Source: an uncultured Paracoccaceae bacterium (GTDB taxonomy: Bacteria; Pseudomonadota; Alphaproteobacteria; Rhodobacterales; Rhodobacteraceae). Taken from it: a stretch of 64,000 bases of DNA. The position numbers were made by a program, and so were the translations under genes. The stretch is taken from contig CANMYO010000004.1 in assembly GCA_947502145.1 (NCBI GenBank), forward strand, positions 287,232-351,231, given 5' to 3'. Every line of letters begins with the position of its first letter. Within the stretch, counting starts at the first letter, position 1. Of this stretch, positions 17,427 to 26,082 are shown in pieces. A model generated the notes under the pieces. That model saw nothing but the letters and a program-made list of their open reading frames with translations. It was not told the origin of the DNA and ran no database searches.

Positions 17427-17944
17427 CTTACAGGCTCCAGTTGTTCAATATCAAAGCCGTACCAATCCAAAATGTCGCGCGCTGAGGCTATCCGATCCGC
17501 GCCACCTTCGGCCTGCCTGTCCATGATCCAGGCAAACCGCCCGGTGGGCGTGCCAATGGCCACGGTGCGGTTGTCCCCGTCCATCCATAAAGCCCATAGT
17601 TCATCTGTCGGAAACTGCGTGTCTCCGGCGGCCCGCCATCGGCCCGGACCGGTTTTCAGTAGGGTTTCCGTGACAGGGCAAGCTGCGCAATTGGCCCCCG
17701 TTGCCTGCAGGCGCAAATCGCCTGCCGGTCCGGCGGGCGCAAGCGTCAAGGTACTGCCAAGCGGTGCGGGTGCCCCGACAAATTGCTGCCTAACGATCCA
17801 TGAGGCCGACAGGCGGGCCTGCGTCACATCGGCCTGTGATGCAATTGGCGCCGTCGGATTGCGTAACATCCCCGGCGCCACCCGCGGGTCCTGATCCGGG
17901 GCGCTGCAGGCCGTCAGCAATACCAGCGCCATTAGGCGCTTCAT
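17423..17944 (-). CDS. Lipocalin-like lipoprotein of the carnitine operon
   Basis: A 173-residue protein beginning MKRLMALVLLTAC, with a lipobox-like LTAC ending the signal peptide, so it is probably lipid-anchored. The remainder is beta-rich with two close Cys residues (NCAACP), and its C-terminal part (DELWALWMDGDNRTVAIGTPTGRFAWIMDRQ) matches the lipocalin pattern (GTPTGRFAWIMDR). Its gene is embedded between the cleavage enzyme and the dehydrogenase, with ATGA overlaps on both sides. Periplasmic substrate handling is possible. I know of no proven role in carnitine metabolism. Confidence 0.82.
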   Translation of the reverse strand: MKRLMALVLLTACSAPDQDPRVAPGMLRNPTAPIASQADVTQARLSASWIVRQQFVGAPAPLGSTLTLAPAGPAGDLRLQATGANCAACPVTETLLKTGPGRWRAAGDTQFPTDELWALWMDGDNRTVAIGTPTGRFAWIMDRQAEGGADRIASARDILDWYGFDIEQLEPVR

Positions 17945-18840
17945 GATTGGGGGGCCATCTTGGTCAGGCCAAGTCTGTCTCGCACGTCTTGCGGCCCGAT
18001 GACGCGGGCGCCAAGCCCCTCAACGATGCCAACCGCCTTTTCGACCAATTGCGCGTTTGTCGCCAAGACGCCCTTGTCCAGCATCAGGTTGTCTTCCAAC
18101 CCGACCCGCACATTGCCTCCCGCCAGAACAGAGGCCGCAACATAAGGCATTTGACTCCGCCCCAGGCCAAAGGCGCTGAATGTCCAGTCCTCGGGCACAT
18201 TATTGACCATCGCCAGAAAGGTGTTGAGATCGTCAGGCGCGCCCCAAGGCACGCCCATGCACAATTGCACAAGCGCCGGGCTGTCAAGCACGCCGTCTTT
18301 GACCAATTGCTTGGCGTACCACAGATGTCCTGTGTCAAATGCCTCGATCTCTGGTTTCACCCCCAGTTCGGTCATCATCCGCCCCATGGCGACCAACATA
18401 CCCGGCGTGTTGGTCATCACATAATCGGCTTCAGCGAAATTCATCGTGCCACAATCCAGTGTGCAGATCTCGGGGCGGCATTCGGCAACATGGGCAACCC
18501 GCTCTGCTGCGCCAACCATGTCTGTTCCCGCAGCGACCGGAAGCGGCGCATCAACACCGCCAAAAACGATGTCTCCACCCATCCCAGCGGTGAGGTTCAG
18601 CACGACATCCACATCCGCCGCGCGGATGCGATCCGTGACCTCACGGTATAGCGCAAGGTCGCGCGCAGGTGTCCCGGTTTCAGGATCGCGGACGTGACAG
18701 TGCACAACCGCTGCGCCTGCCCTGGCCGCATCAATTGCACTTTCTGCAATTGCCTTGGGTGAGCGAGGCACATGCGGACTGCGGTCCTGCGTGCTGCCTG
18801 ACCCGGTGACGGCGCAGGTGATAAAAACATCTCTGTTCAT
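17941..18840 (-). CDS. Beta-keto acid cleavage enzyme (BKACE), probable dehydrocarnitine cleavage
   Basis: A 299-residue DUF849/BKACE protein. This family condenses a beta-keto acid with acetyl-CoA, giving a CoA thioester and acetoacetate. It has MNRDVFITCAVTGSG, the HCHVRDPETG element with zinc-binding His pair, NLTAGMGGD and LDCGTMNFAE. With carnitine dehydrogenase downstream, the likely substrate is 3-dehydrocarnitine, giving betainyl-CoA. ATG 18840 gives the usual N-terminus; an ATG 12 bp upstream is possible. It is the first gene of a five-gene operon. The 270 bp upstream region is shared with the divergent GNAT leader. Confidence 0.92.
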   Translation of the reverse strand: MNRDVFITCAVTGSGSTQDRSPHVPRSPKAIAESAIDAARAGAAVVHCHVRDPETGTPARDLALYREVTDRIRAADVDVVLNLTAGMGGDIVFGGVDAPLPVAAGTDMVGAAERVAHVAECRPEICTLDCGTMNFAEADYVMTNTPGMLVAMGRMMTELGVKPEIEAFDTGHLWYAKQLVKDGVLDSPALVQLCMGVPWGAPDDLNTFLAMVNNVPEDWTFSAFGLGRSQMPYVAASVLAGGNVRVGLEDNLMLDKGVLATNAQLVEKAVGIVEGLGARVIGPQDVRDRLGLTKMAPQS

Positions 18841-18932
18841 TTGAAGGGGCATCGGGCTGCTTTCAGGCGTTTGGATTTGTTCAAAGCGTCTGCGATTCCC
18901 CAACCGCTGACAAGTCAACTTGCGACACGCCG

Positions 18933-18938
18933 TTGACA
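18933..18938 (+). promoter_or_regulatory. Candidate -35 element for the GNAT leader
   Basis: TTGACA is a perfect -35 hexamer in the gap between cdhC-like and GNAT genes. No good -10 lies at 17-18 bp (CGACAA/GACAAG). A start near 18967-18970 would make the transcript nearly leaderless with respect to the leader ORF ATG at 18970. Confidence 0.4.
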
Positions 18939-18969
18939 GAACAACCAATTTTGCGCGACAAGCGGTGCT

Positions 18970-19020
18970 ATGAAACGGATGATCACAGCACAGACTATCT
19001 ATTTTACCTGCCCCATCTAG
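18970..19020 (+). CDS. Putative leader peptide, 16 residues
   Basis: An ATG-started frame encodes MKRMITAQTIYFTCPI and stops with TAG at 19018-19020. A second in-frame ATG is at 18979. It is not supported by a strong ribosome binding site (AGCGG just upstream), and there is no run of one amino acid as in classic biosynthetic leaders. Its relevance comes from position. The codons ACC TGC C form the 5' arm of hairpin 1:2, and the stop codon touches the first base of the competing strand 2. It is therefore a good candidate for the translated sensor of the attenuator before the GNAT gene. Confidence 0.5.
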   Translation: MKRMITAQTIYFTCPI

Positions 19021-19074
19021 GCGGCAGGTTGATCATTTTTGTCAAACCACGGGCCGCCGCAGGGCGGCTTTTTT
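19006..19074 (+). terminator. Attenuator-like mutually exclusive hairpins with intrinsic terminator
   Basis: Four strands can be read. Strand 1 is ACCTGCC (19006-19012), strand 2 GGCGGCAGGT (19020-19029), strand 3 GCCGCC (19053-19058) and strand 4 GGCGGC (19063-19068), followed by TTTTTT (19069-19074). Strand 2 pairs with 1 (7 bp) or with 3 (6 bp); strand 3 otherwise pairs with 4 to make a textbook terminator. This is the 1:2, 2:3, 3:4 plan of ribosome-mediated attenuation. It lies 37 bp before the GNAT start, so read-through would express the acetyltransferase. Confidence 0.75.
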
Positions 19075-19110
19075 GTGTCGGCCTGCGGTGCCCTCCAAGA
19101 GGAAGCCAAA

Positions 19111-19566
19111 GTGACCGATATAATAATTCGCCCAGCGCGACCGCGCGATCTGCCTGACATTCTTGACATGGTCCGGGCATTGTCAGCCTTTCACGGTGAC
19201 GTTGCGACCATTTCGCTGGAATCCCTGCAATGGGCGCTGTTCGAATCCGGGCAGGCAACGGCCCTTCTCGCAGAAAGGCGATCTGACGTGATTGGCTATG
19301 CCGGACTGACCAATACCGTCACCCTGCACACCGGGCAAAGCCGGATAGACATCCACCACCTTTATGTGGCCGAACGTCATCGCAGCAGTGGTGTGGGCCG
19401 GGCGCTGATTGATGCCGCAAAACGCAAGGCATTAGAAATCGGTGCGGTTGGCCTGACCATCGGCACAGATCCCAGAAACGCGGTGGCCGTTGCGGCCTAC
19501 CGCGCCATGGGGCTTGAAGAGCTGACCGGCGTTGGCACCCGTTTCTGGATACCTGTCGCGGCCTAG
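19111..19566 (+). CDS. GNAT-family N-acetyltransferase
   Basis: A 151-residue GNAT protein that transfers acetyl from acetyl-CoA to an amine. It has the N-terminal IIIRPARPRDLPDILDMVRAL, the core beta-strand DIHHLYVAERHRSSGVGRALIDAA with the acetyl-CoA-binding R/HxxGxG/A motif, and a C-terminal NAVAVAAYRAMGLEEL. The start is GTG at 19111 after AAGAGGAAGCC; an upstream ATG at 19039 would place the terminator inside the gene and is rejected. Substrate is unknown. The attenuator-like leader suggests inducible expression, possibly by a translation inhibitor. It overlaps the convergent aldo/keto reductase by 4 bp. Confidence 0.88.
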   Translation: MTDIIIRPARPRDLPDILDMVRALSAFHGDVATISLESLQWALFESGQATALLAERRSDVIGYAGLTNTVTLHTGQSRIDIHHLYVAERHRSSGVGRALIDAAKRKALEIGAVGLTIGTDPRNAVAVAAYRAMGLEELTGVGTRFWIPVAA

Positions 19567-20606
19567 TACGGCATGGGGTTGGCGCGATGCGCGGCGGTGA
19601 TGTCCGACAGGACCGCATCCGACAGCGTCAAATCATCACCGGCCAGCAGGTGCGCCAGCTGGTCTGCGTTTGTGGCACCAAAGATCGCTGAGATCGGGAA
19701 CGGTCGGCTGCGCTGCCAGGCCATCGCCATATGCACCGGGTCCAGCCCATGCTTGGCTGCGATATCCAGATAGACCTGCGTAATCGGCAGCGTGCGATCC
19801 GTCATGCGTCCGCCCATTTCGGGGCCAATGCTCATCCGGCTGCCCTCGGGCACTTTGCCGCCCTGATATTTGCCGGTCAGCAGTCCACAGGCCAAAGGTG
19901 AAAATGACAGCAGGGTAATGTCCTCGTTTACCGCCATCTCGGCCATATCGGTGTCATAGAGACGGCACAGCAGGGAATATTCGTTTTGCACCGAGGCCAT
20001 GCGCGGCCAGCCGTTTTCTTCGGCGATACGGGTCCATTGCGTCATGCCCCAGGCGCTTTCGTTGGACATGCCAATTGCGCGGATTTTGCCTGCCTTTTGC
20101 GCCTTGTGCAGCGCGTACAGCACGTCGGCCATATGATCCATCGTCTCGGCGCGGTTCTGCCCCGAGGGATCATAGGTCCAGTTTTGGCGGAACATATAAG
20201 ACCCACGCATCGGCCAATGCATCTGGTAAAGGTCAATGACATCGGTCTGCAACCGCTGCAGGGACCCTTCGATCGCCTCAGCGATGACCTGTCCATCATA
20301 CCCGCGCCCGTCACGCACCCATCCGGGGTTGTCACCTGACACCTTGGTGGCAACAACGATCTCATCGCGGCGACCGGATTTGGCGATCCAGCTGCCGATG
20401 GTCTCTTCTGATTGGCCAACTGTTTCGGTCCTGACCGGATTAACCGGATACATTTCCGCTGTGTCGAGAAAATTGATCCCGGCTTCCAGCGACATATCAA
20501 TCTGGCGATGGGCATCCGCAACAGGCGTATGTGTCCCGAATGTCATCGTGCCCAGACACCAGTCACTTACCTCTATGTCGGTGCGGCCAAGCGGTATCAT
20601 TTTCAT
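19563..20606 (-). CDS. Aldo/keto reductase (Tas-like)
   Basis: A 347-residue NADP(H)-dependent aldo/keto reductase. It contains GRTDIEVSDWCLGTMTFG, the catalytic Tyr region INFLDTAEMYP (Asp and Tyr of the tetrad), ATKVSG with the Lys, and DLYQMHWP with the His. The length and TPVADAH/NPVRTETVGQSEETIG pattern resemble the Tas subgroup. ATG 20606 is preceded by GGAGAG at about 10 nt. It reduces aldehydes or ketones in the cytoplasm; the physiological substrate is unknown. It is single and divergent from the MFS gene. Confidence 0.9.
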   Translation of the reverse strand: MKMIPLGRTDIEVSDWCLGTMTFGTHTPVADAHRQIDMSLEAGINFLDTAEMYPVNPVRTETVGQSEETIGSWIAKSGRRDEIVVATKVSGDNPGWVRDGRGYDGQVIAEAIEGSLQRLQTDVIDLYQMHWPMRGSYMFRQNWTYDPSGQNRAETMDHMADVLYALHKAQKAGKIRAIGMSNESAWGMTQWTRIAEENGWPRMASVQNEYSLLCRLYDTDMAEMAVNEDITLLSFSPLACGLLTGKYQGGKVPEGSRMSIGPEMGGRMTDRTLPITQVYLDIAAKHGLDPVHMAMAWQRSRPFPISAIFGATNADQLAHLLAGDDLTLSDAVLSDITAAHRANPMPY

Positions 20607-20751
20607 CGTTGCATGCTCTCCAAGAAACTGTTGCGGGTGACACTAGCTTTTCGTGACGCGGGAACAAGAGCCTCTTGGTGAAACCAGTTTTCGACACCGC
20701 GATGTCGAAATTGACCTAGCGTTCACAGACAAGAAGGCGCATCACCACCAT

Positions 20752-21996
20752 ATGCGTATGCTCGTTTCATTTGCCGCCCTGTTTCTGTCCGCAGGCCTGC
20801 TTCAGTTCTCATCGGGCGGTGTCGGCCCGCTAGACGCGCTGACCGGATTGGGGCTTGGGTTCTCCCAGCAAGAGGTCGGGTTTCTGGGATCGGCGCATTT
20901 CTTTGGCTTTTTTATTGGCTGCTGGTGGGCACCGCGCCTGATGGGCAGCGTGGGCCATTCGCGTGCCTATGCGATCTTTACCGCATTGGGGGCCATCGGG
21001 CTGGCGGCGCATGTAATTATTTCCGGGCCCTATTGGTGGGCGCTGTTCCGGGTGGCTTCGGGGATTTGTATCGCCGGGTGTTACACCGTGATCGAAGCCT
21101 GGTTGCAGGCCAAGGTCACCAACAGCAACCGGGGCCGTGCGATGGGCAGTTATCGGGTCGTGGATGTCACGGCCAGCTTGGTCGCCCAGTTCATGATTGG
21201 CGCGCTCGCCATGATACCGAGCTCTACTGCCTACAATATCCTGACGATCATCTGTTGTGCCTCGCTGCTGCCGCTTGCGTTGACCAGAGCCAATCAACCT
21301 AAAACACCCGAAGCCACTCGCCTGCGCCCTGCCCTTGCCTGGACATCTTCGCCGCTGGCCGTGGCCGGCGTTATCGCTGCCGCGTTGTCCAGCGCATCCT
21401 TTCGGATGGTTGGCCCGATCTACGGACAAGAGGTCGGCCTCGCTGCCAGTCAGATCGGTTACTTTCTTGCTGCTTTCGTTGCTGGCGGTGCCATTGCGCA
21501 ACTACCGGCCGGGTGGTTGGCAGACCGATTTGACCGTCGTTGGGTTCTGATCTGGCTCTCTGTCGCATCGGCAGTCTCAAGCCTGACAACGATCGCCTTT
21601 GCCGGATCAGGCACCGCCGGTGTGATGTTGTCAGCGGCCTTCTTTGGTTTCACGTCCTTCCCGATCTATTCGGTGTCCGCGGCACATGCCCATGACTTTG
21701 CCACCGATGATCAGCGCGTCGAACTCTCCGCCGCACTGATGTTTTATTATGCCATCGGGGCCATCGCGGCACCCTATGCGGCCTCGGCACTGATTGCGGG
21801 CTTTGGTCCCCTGTCGCTGTTCATCATGCTGGCGACAGCCCATGTCCTTTTGGTGGTCTACGGGCTGTGGCGCATGCGCAAACGCAAGGCGCCGACAAAG
21901 CGGACACGTTATGTCTGGGCACCGCGTACAAGTTTTGCCATTGGCCGCCTGACCCGACGCAACAGCAACCCCGACAATACACCGCACCAGCAATAG
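20752..21996 (+). CDS. MFS transporter
   Basis: A 414-residue, roughly 12-segment major facilitator. The first segment is MRMLVSFAALFLSAGLLQFSSG, the loop 8-9 equivalent is WLADRFDRRWVL and the last segment FIMLATAHVLLVVYGLW. The C-terminal tail is basic and cytoplasmic. ATG 20752 is chosen because the first membrane segment starts there; an upstream GTG at 20653 would add 33 polar residues with a His4 run. It resembles the YcaD/cyanate-permease type of MFS in roseobacters. The substrate is unknown. It precedes metG by 60 bp but need not be co-regulated. Confidence 0.87.
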   Translation: MRMLVSFAALFLSAGLLQFSSGGVGPLDALTGLGLGFSQQEVGFLGSAHFFGFFIGCWWAPRLMGSVGHSRAYAIFTALGAIGLAAHVIISGPYWWALFRVASGICIAGCYTVIEAWLQAKVTNSNRGRAMGSYRVVDVTASLVAQFMIGALAMIPSSTAYNILTIICCASLLPLALTRANQPKTPEATRLRPALAWTSSPLAVAGVIAAALSSASFRMVGPIYGQEVGLAASQIGYFLAAFVAGGAIAQLPAGWLADRFDRRWVLIWLSVASAVSSLTTIAFAGSGTAGVMLSAAFFGFTSFPIYSVSAAHAHDFATDDQRVELSAALMFYYAIGAIAAPYAASALIAGFGPLSLFIMLATAHVLLVVYGLWRMRKRKAPTKRTRYVWAPRTSFAIGRLTRRNSNPDNTPHQQ

Positions 21997-22056
21997 AACG
22001 CTGGCAAATGAAACGTACCGGGGCTAGAAGGCGTGCCAGACCAAAGGACGCAAGAC

Positions 22057-23763
22057 ATGGCCCGGCATCTCATCACCTCGGCGATCCCCTATATCAACGG
22101 GATCAAGCATCTTGGAAACCTCGTGGGGAGCCAGCTGCCCGCCGATCTATATGCGCGATACCTGCGCCAACGCGGCCATGAGGTTCTGTTTCTTTGTGCC
22201 ACTGACGAACACGGCACGCCGGCAGAGCTGGCGGCTGCGAAGGCTGGCAAACCGGTCGCAGAGTACTGCGCTGAAATGCACGACGTGCAGGCGGAAATCG
22301 CGGATGGGTTCGGGCTGTCCTTTGACCATTTTGGCAGGTCGTCATCGCCGCAAAACCATGCCTTGACCCAAGCCTTTGCCGGGCGCTTGAACGCACTGGA
22401 CCTGATCCGCGAAGTGACCGAAGAACAGGTTTATTCCCACACCGATGGCCGGTTTCTGCCCGACCGCTATATTGAAGGCACCTGCCCCAACTGCGGTTTC
22501 GAAAGCGCCCGCGGCGATCAGTGCGACAATTGCACCAAGCAGCTGGACCCCACCGACCTGATCGCGCCGCATTCGACCATCTCGGGCGCCACCGACCTGG
22601 AAGTGCGCGAAACCAAGCACCTTTACCTGCGGCAATCCGTGATGAAGGACCAGATCGAAGAATGGATCGACACCCGGCAGGGCTGGCCCATCCTGACCAC
22701 CTCGATTGCCAAGAAATGGCTGACCGATGGTGACGGATTGCAGGATCGTGGCATCACCCGTGATCTTGACTGGGGTATCCCGGTGAAAAATGGCGATCAG
22801 GACTGGCCCGGCATGGAAGGCAAAGTCTTCTATGTCTGGTTTGATGCCCCGATTGAATACATTGCCTGTGCACAGGAATGGCAGGACGTCGGCAAAGGCG
22901 CGGATTGGGAACGCTGGTGGCGCACTGACAAGGGCGCGGATGACGTGACTTACACCCAGTTCATGGGCAAGGATAATGTGCCATTCCATACGTTGTCTTT
23001 CCCCGCGACAATTCTGGGGAGCCAACAGCCGTGGAAATTGGTCGATTACATCAAATCGTTCAACTATCTGAACTACGATGGCGGCCAGTTCAGCACCTCG
23101 CGCGGGCGCGGTGTCTTTATGGATCAGGCGCTCGAGATTTTGCCAGCGGACGTCTGGCGGTGGTGGCTGTTGTCACATGCACCAGAATCTTCGGACGCTG
23201 AATTTACCTGGCAAGCGTTTCAAACCGACGTCAACAAGGACCTTGCCGATGTCTTGGGCAACTTTGTTAGTCGGATCACCAAATTCTGCCGATCGAAGTT
23301 CTCAGAAGCCGTACCAGATGGCAGCTACGGCCCCGCAGAAAAGGCACTTATCGCGGATCTGACCGGGAAAGTTGCACAATATCAGGCGCATATGGATGCA
23401 ATTGAGGTGCGCAAATCGGCGGCCGCCCTGCGCGCCATTTGGGTTGCGGGCAATGAATACCTTCAGGCCGAAGCACCGTGGTCAACGATCAAGGAAGATC
23501 CCGAAAAGGCTGCCGCGCAGGTACGTCTGGGGCTCAATCTGATCCGTCTCTACGGGATCCTTTCAGCACCGTTCATTCCAACTATGTCGCGAACCATGTT
23601 GGATGCAATGCAGACGGATGATGCGTGGCCGGATGACGTGGCAACCGCGCTTGAAACGCTAAAGCCCGGCGATGCCTTCACCGTGCCGGACAATCTGTTT
23701 TCGAAAATCAACGATGATCAACGCGAAGACTGGGCCGGGCGCTTTGCCGGGACGCGCGACTAG
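22057..23763 (+). CDS. metG: Methionine-tRNA ligase
   Basis: A 568-residue class I synthetase that charges tRNA-Met. The HIGH-equivalent is KHLGN (about residues 17-21), in [18 protein letters not shown] zinc knuckle ([17 protein letters not shown]) lies near residues 145-161, and the KMSKS loop is the variant FSTSRG (about residue 345), a form used by many alphaproteobacterial MetRS. The anticodon-binding helical domain follows. There is no C-terminal EMAP/Trbp111 domain. ATG 22057 is preceded by AAAGGACGC. The next gene starts 148 bp downstream. Confidence 0.96.
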   Translation: MARHLITSAIPYINGIKHLGNLVGSQLPADLYARYLRQRGHEVLFLCATDEHGTPAELAAAKAGKPVAEYCAEMHDVQAEIADGFGLSFDHFGRSSSPQNHALTQAFAGRLNALDLIREVTEEQVYSHTDGRFLPDRYIEGTCPNCGFESARGDQCDNCTKQLDPTDLIAPHSTISGATDLEVRETKHLYLRQSVMKDQIEEWIDTRQGWPILTTSIAKKWLTDGDGLQDRGITRDLDWGIPVKNGDQDWPGMEGKVFYVWFDAPIEYIACAQEWQDVGKGADWERWWRTDKGADDVTYTQFMGKDNVPFHTLSFPATILGSQQPWKLVDYIKSFNYLNYDGGQFSTSRGRGVFMDQALEILPADVWRWWLLSHAPESSDAEFTWQAFQTDVNKDLADVLGNFVSRITKFCRSKFSEAVPDGSYGPAEKALIADLTGKVAQYQAHMDAIEVRKSAAALRAIWVAGNEYLQAEAPWSTIKEDPEKAAAQVRLGLNLIRLYGILSAPFIPTMSRTMLDAMQTDDAWPDDVATALETLKPGDAFTVPDNLFSKINDDQREDWAGRFAGTRD

Positions 23764-23911
23764 GCGCAGACATCCATCGCCAAAAATGACGCTGGTTTTC
23801 TGGCCGTGTGGCCTGTGCCTACCCACGCGGGCAGGTTTACGTCGGGTGATATTGGATAGCAAGAAAACCGTGTTAGTGTCCCGCAAAGCATCTTAACCAA
23901 GAGTATCCGAT

Positions 23912-24730
23912 ATGCGTCCAAACGTTTCCCTGATTGCCATTCTCGCCATTCTGATCGCCCCATCGGTGCAGGCCGCCGGTTGCATAACCGACAAAGGCAG
24001 TTTCAACGCCTACAAACAGGCGCTCGCCCAGGACGCTGCAAACGCCGGTGTCAGCCAGCGTGGTATTCAGGCGCTTTCGGCTGCGGCATTGTCTGACATC
24101 ACCTGGCGATTTGAATCGCGCCCCTCTAGCCAGACCGGTGTGAGCTATGGCGACCCGGCAGAGTTTCTGGCCAAGCGGACGCAATCCACAGCCAGCGCTT
24201 TTGTCAACCAGGCACGGCGCAAGATGAACCAGAACCAGAACGTCTTTGATGCATTGGAACGGCAATTTGGCGTTCCGGGCTCTATCCTTGTTACAATCTG
24301 GGGCCTTGAAACCAGCTGGGGCGGATATCTTGGCAATTCGCCGGTCGTTGGTTCTGCCGTGACGCTTGCATCCTACTGCCGCCGCCATCCCCGTTTTGAA
24401 AGCCATGCGATTGCTGCGATGCAACTTGTCGACCGCGGTGTGATCACCGCCAATACACGCGGCGGCCCGTCGGGAGAGCTTGGCCATATGCAGTTTCTTG
24501 CCGGGAACTGGTCGCGGTTCGGCATTGATGCTACCGGTGACGGCCGCGCCGATCCTTACAATGCGGTCGATGCGCTCGCCTCTGCCGCCAATATGCTGCG
24601 GGCCAATGGCTGGCAGGCCGGACAACCTTTTGGTCAGGGGACGCAGAACTTCAACGTATTGTCGGCGTGGAACGACAGCGGCAACTATCAACGTGCCATC
24701 GCCTATTCCGCCCAGCAAATCGACGGGTAG
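23912..24730 (+). CDS. Lytic murein transglycosylase (MltB/SLT_2 type)
   Basis: A 272-residue exported enzyme that cleaves peptidoglycan glycan strands non-hydrolytically. The signal peptide is [21 protein letters not shown]. The catalytic domain has [12 protein letters not shown], with Glu133 as predicted catalytic acid, and later [24 protein letters not shown], typical of the MltB family. There is no peptidoglycan-binding domain after it, so this is a short form. The mature N-terminus begins with a Cys-containing AGCITDKG sequence, so a lipoprotein is not clearly indicated (the lipobox would be weak). Confidence 0.9.
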   Translation: MRPNVSLIAILAILIAPSVQAAGCITDKGSFNAYKQALAQDAANAGVSQRGIQALSAAALSDITWRFESRPSSQTGVSYGDPAEFLAKRTQSTASAFVNQARRKMNQNQNVFDALERQFGVPGSILVTIWGLETSWGGYLGNSPVVGSAVTLASYCRRHPRFESHAIAAMQLVDRGVITANTRGGPSGELGHMQFLAGNWSRFGIDATGDGRADPYNAVDALASAANMLRANGWQAGQPFGQGTQNFNVLSAWNDSGNYQRAIAYSAQQIDG

Positions 24731-24791
24731 GGCCCCAGCGTAGCGGGGGCGGCCTGCCTGGCATTATGCCTGGTCGCGCAGCGATGATCAT

Positions 24792-24877
24792 TGGTGCCCC
24801 CGGCCGGACTCGAACCGGCACGGCCATACGGCCAAGAGATTTTAAGTCTCCAGTGTCTACCATTCCACCACGGGGGC
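24792..24877 (-). tRNA. tRNA-Leu (UAA anticodon)
   Basis: The minus-strand sequence folds as a class II tRNA. The acceptor stem is GCCCCCG/CGGGGGC, with an encoded discriminator A and CCA. The D-arm has GGTAGACAC and the anticodon loop is CTTAAAA (anticodon TAA). A long variable arm (GGCCGTATGGCC) precedes the GGTTCGAGTCC T-loop. The CCA is encoded. I see no integrase or attachment-site duplication beside it. Confidence 0.95.
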
Positions 24878-24916
24878 ACAGCGCCATTCCTAAGGCGCTG
24901 ACACCGGCGCGGCAAG

Positions 24917-25457
24917 TCAGATATCCTGCTCGATCGGGCCGATGATCAACGCCCGTTCTGCAAGCCATGGATTAAGCGCAACGGCCTCCCGCAGGGCCGC
25001 TTGCGCCTCTTCATCGCGTCCAAGCCCAAGCAAGGTCAGCCCCCTGCCGGCGATGGCCGCAACATGGTTTGGCGTGATGGCGATCGCGCGATCAAGGTCA
25101 ATCAAAGCGGCCGGATAATCTTGCGCCAGATAGGCGGAAAACGCGCGCTGATTGTAACCTTCAGCGTAGTCTGGGCAATAGTCGATCAGGGCGCTCAGCG
25201 TCTCTCGCGACCCTTCAAAATTGCCCTCTGTGCGTTGCCGCATGCCCCTATCCAGCAATTCCTGTGCTGCCCGATCAGGCGCAAGCAACCAAATCTGCCA
25301 CAGCTGGTCGCTCAGCTGTCGGGCCTCACCCTGCCCCCGTGAGACCTTGAGATCAGCAATGATTCACCAAGTTGCGCAGATCTGTCAGGCAGATCCGGGC
25401 AGGCATTGGAATATGCCGGGCCAGCAAAGATCAAAAAGGGGATAAGCCACCGCATGA
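24917..25457 (-). pseudogene. TPR-repeat exported protein, interrupted by a one-base frameshift
   Basis: The 3' part (24917 to about 25345) encodes TPR-like repeats (MRQRTEGNFEGSRETLSALIDYCPDYAEGYNQRAFSAYLAQDYPAALIDLDRAI and a second unit), a pattern I know from a roseobacter exported TPR protein. The 5' part starts at ATG 25457 with a signal peptide (MRWLIPFLIFAGPAYSNA) but is in a different frame. It would stop at a TGA soon after. The frames join if one base is shifted near 25346-25360 (…GESLLIS / KVSRGQGEARQLSDQLWQ…). The gene is either damaged or contains a sequencing error. Confidence 0.78.
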
Positions 25458-25492
25458 TATAGACTTGTGCGGGTTCGGCCAATGGTCAAGGC

Positions 25493-25975
25493 CTAGCGTG
25501 ACGGCCCCACTGGAACCAGCCCTTCTTCCTTGACCGCCTGCATCGCCATATAGGTCGATGTGCTGGCCACATGCGGCAGGGTTGAAATGTCATCCGCGAG
25601 GATTGCGCGATATCCCGTCATGCTGGTTGTTCGCACCTTCAGCAAATAATCAAACGCCCCTGCGATCAGGTGACATTGTTCAATCTGTGGTATCCGCAAA
25701 ACCGCCCGATTGAATTCGGCCAGCGCTGTTTCGCGCGTGTCGGACAATTTGACCTCAACAAAGGCAACATGATCGCGCCCAAGGCGAATCGGATCAAACA
25801 AGGCGCGATACCCCCGGATCACGCCACCGTCTTCCAGACGGCGCAAACGCGCCTGCGTGGGTGATTTGGACAGGCCAATACGCTGCGCAAGTGCCGTTAC
25901 CGATACCCGGCCATCAATCGCCAGCACGTCAAGAATTTTTCGGTCGAAATTATCCAATTCTACGATCTTTTCCAC
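25493..25975 (-). CDS. putR: Lrp/AsnC-family proline-utilisation regulator
   Basis: A 160-residue Lrp-type protein. The N-terminal HTH is DRKILDVLAIDGRVSVTALAQRIGLSKSPTQARLRRLEDGGVI, and the C-terminal RAM domain carries HLIAGAFDYLLKVRTTSM. It is divergent from putA with about 107 bp between starts, the classic PutR arrangement, so it should activate putA in response to proline. The GTG at 25975 follows AAAGG at 8 nt and is preferred; a GTG at 25990 lacks a ribosome binding site. Confidence 0.9.
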   Translation of the reverse strand: MEKIVELDNFDRKILDVLAIDGRVSVTALAQRIGLSKSPTQARLRRLEDGGVIRGYRALFDPIRLGRDHVAFVEVKLSDTRETALAEFNRAVLRIPQIEQCHLIAGAFDYLLKVRTTSMTGYRAILADDISTLPHVASTSTYMAMQAVKEEGLVPVGPSR

Positions 25976-26082
25976 TCGTAAACCTTTCACATATCAGATC
26001 AATCGAACCGCGATTGTGACAATAGCAGTCAGATCGACTTTCGCCAACATACTATAAACCTCGCAACCCGAAAGGAGATCTC

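Noticed and set aside
19039..19110. Upstream ATG start for the GNAT gene
   Set aside because: It lies within the terminator region and adds an unconserved 24-residue extension; GTG 19111 has a good ribosome binding site.
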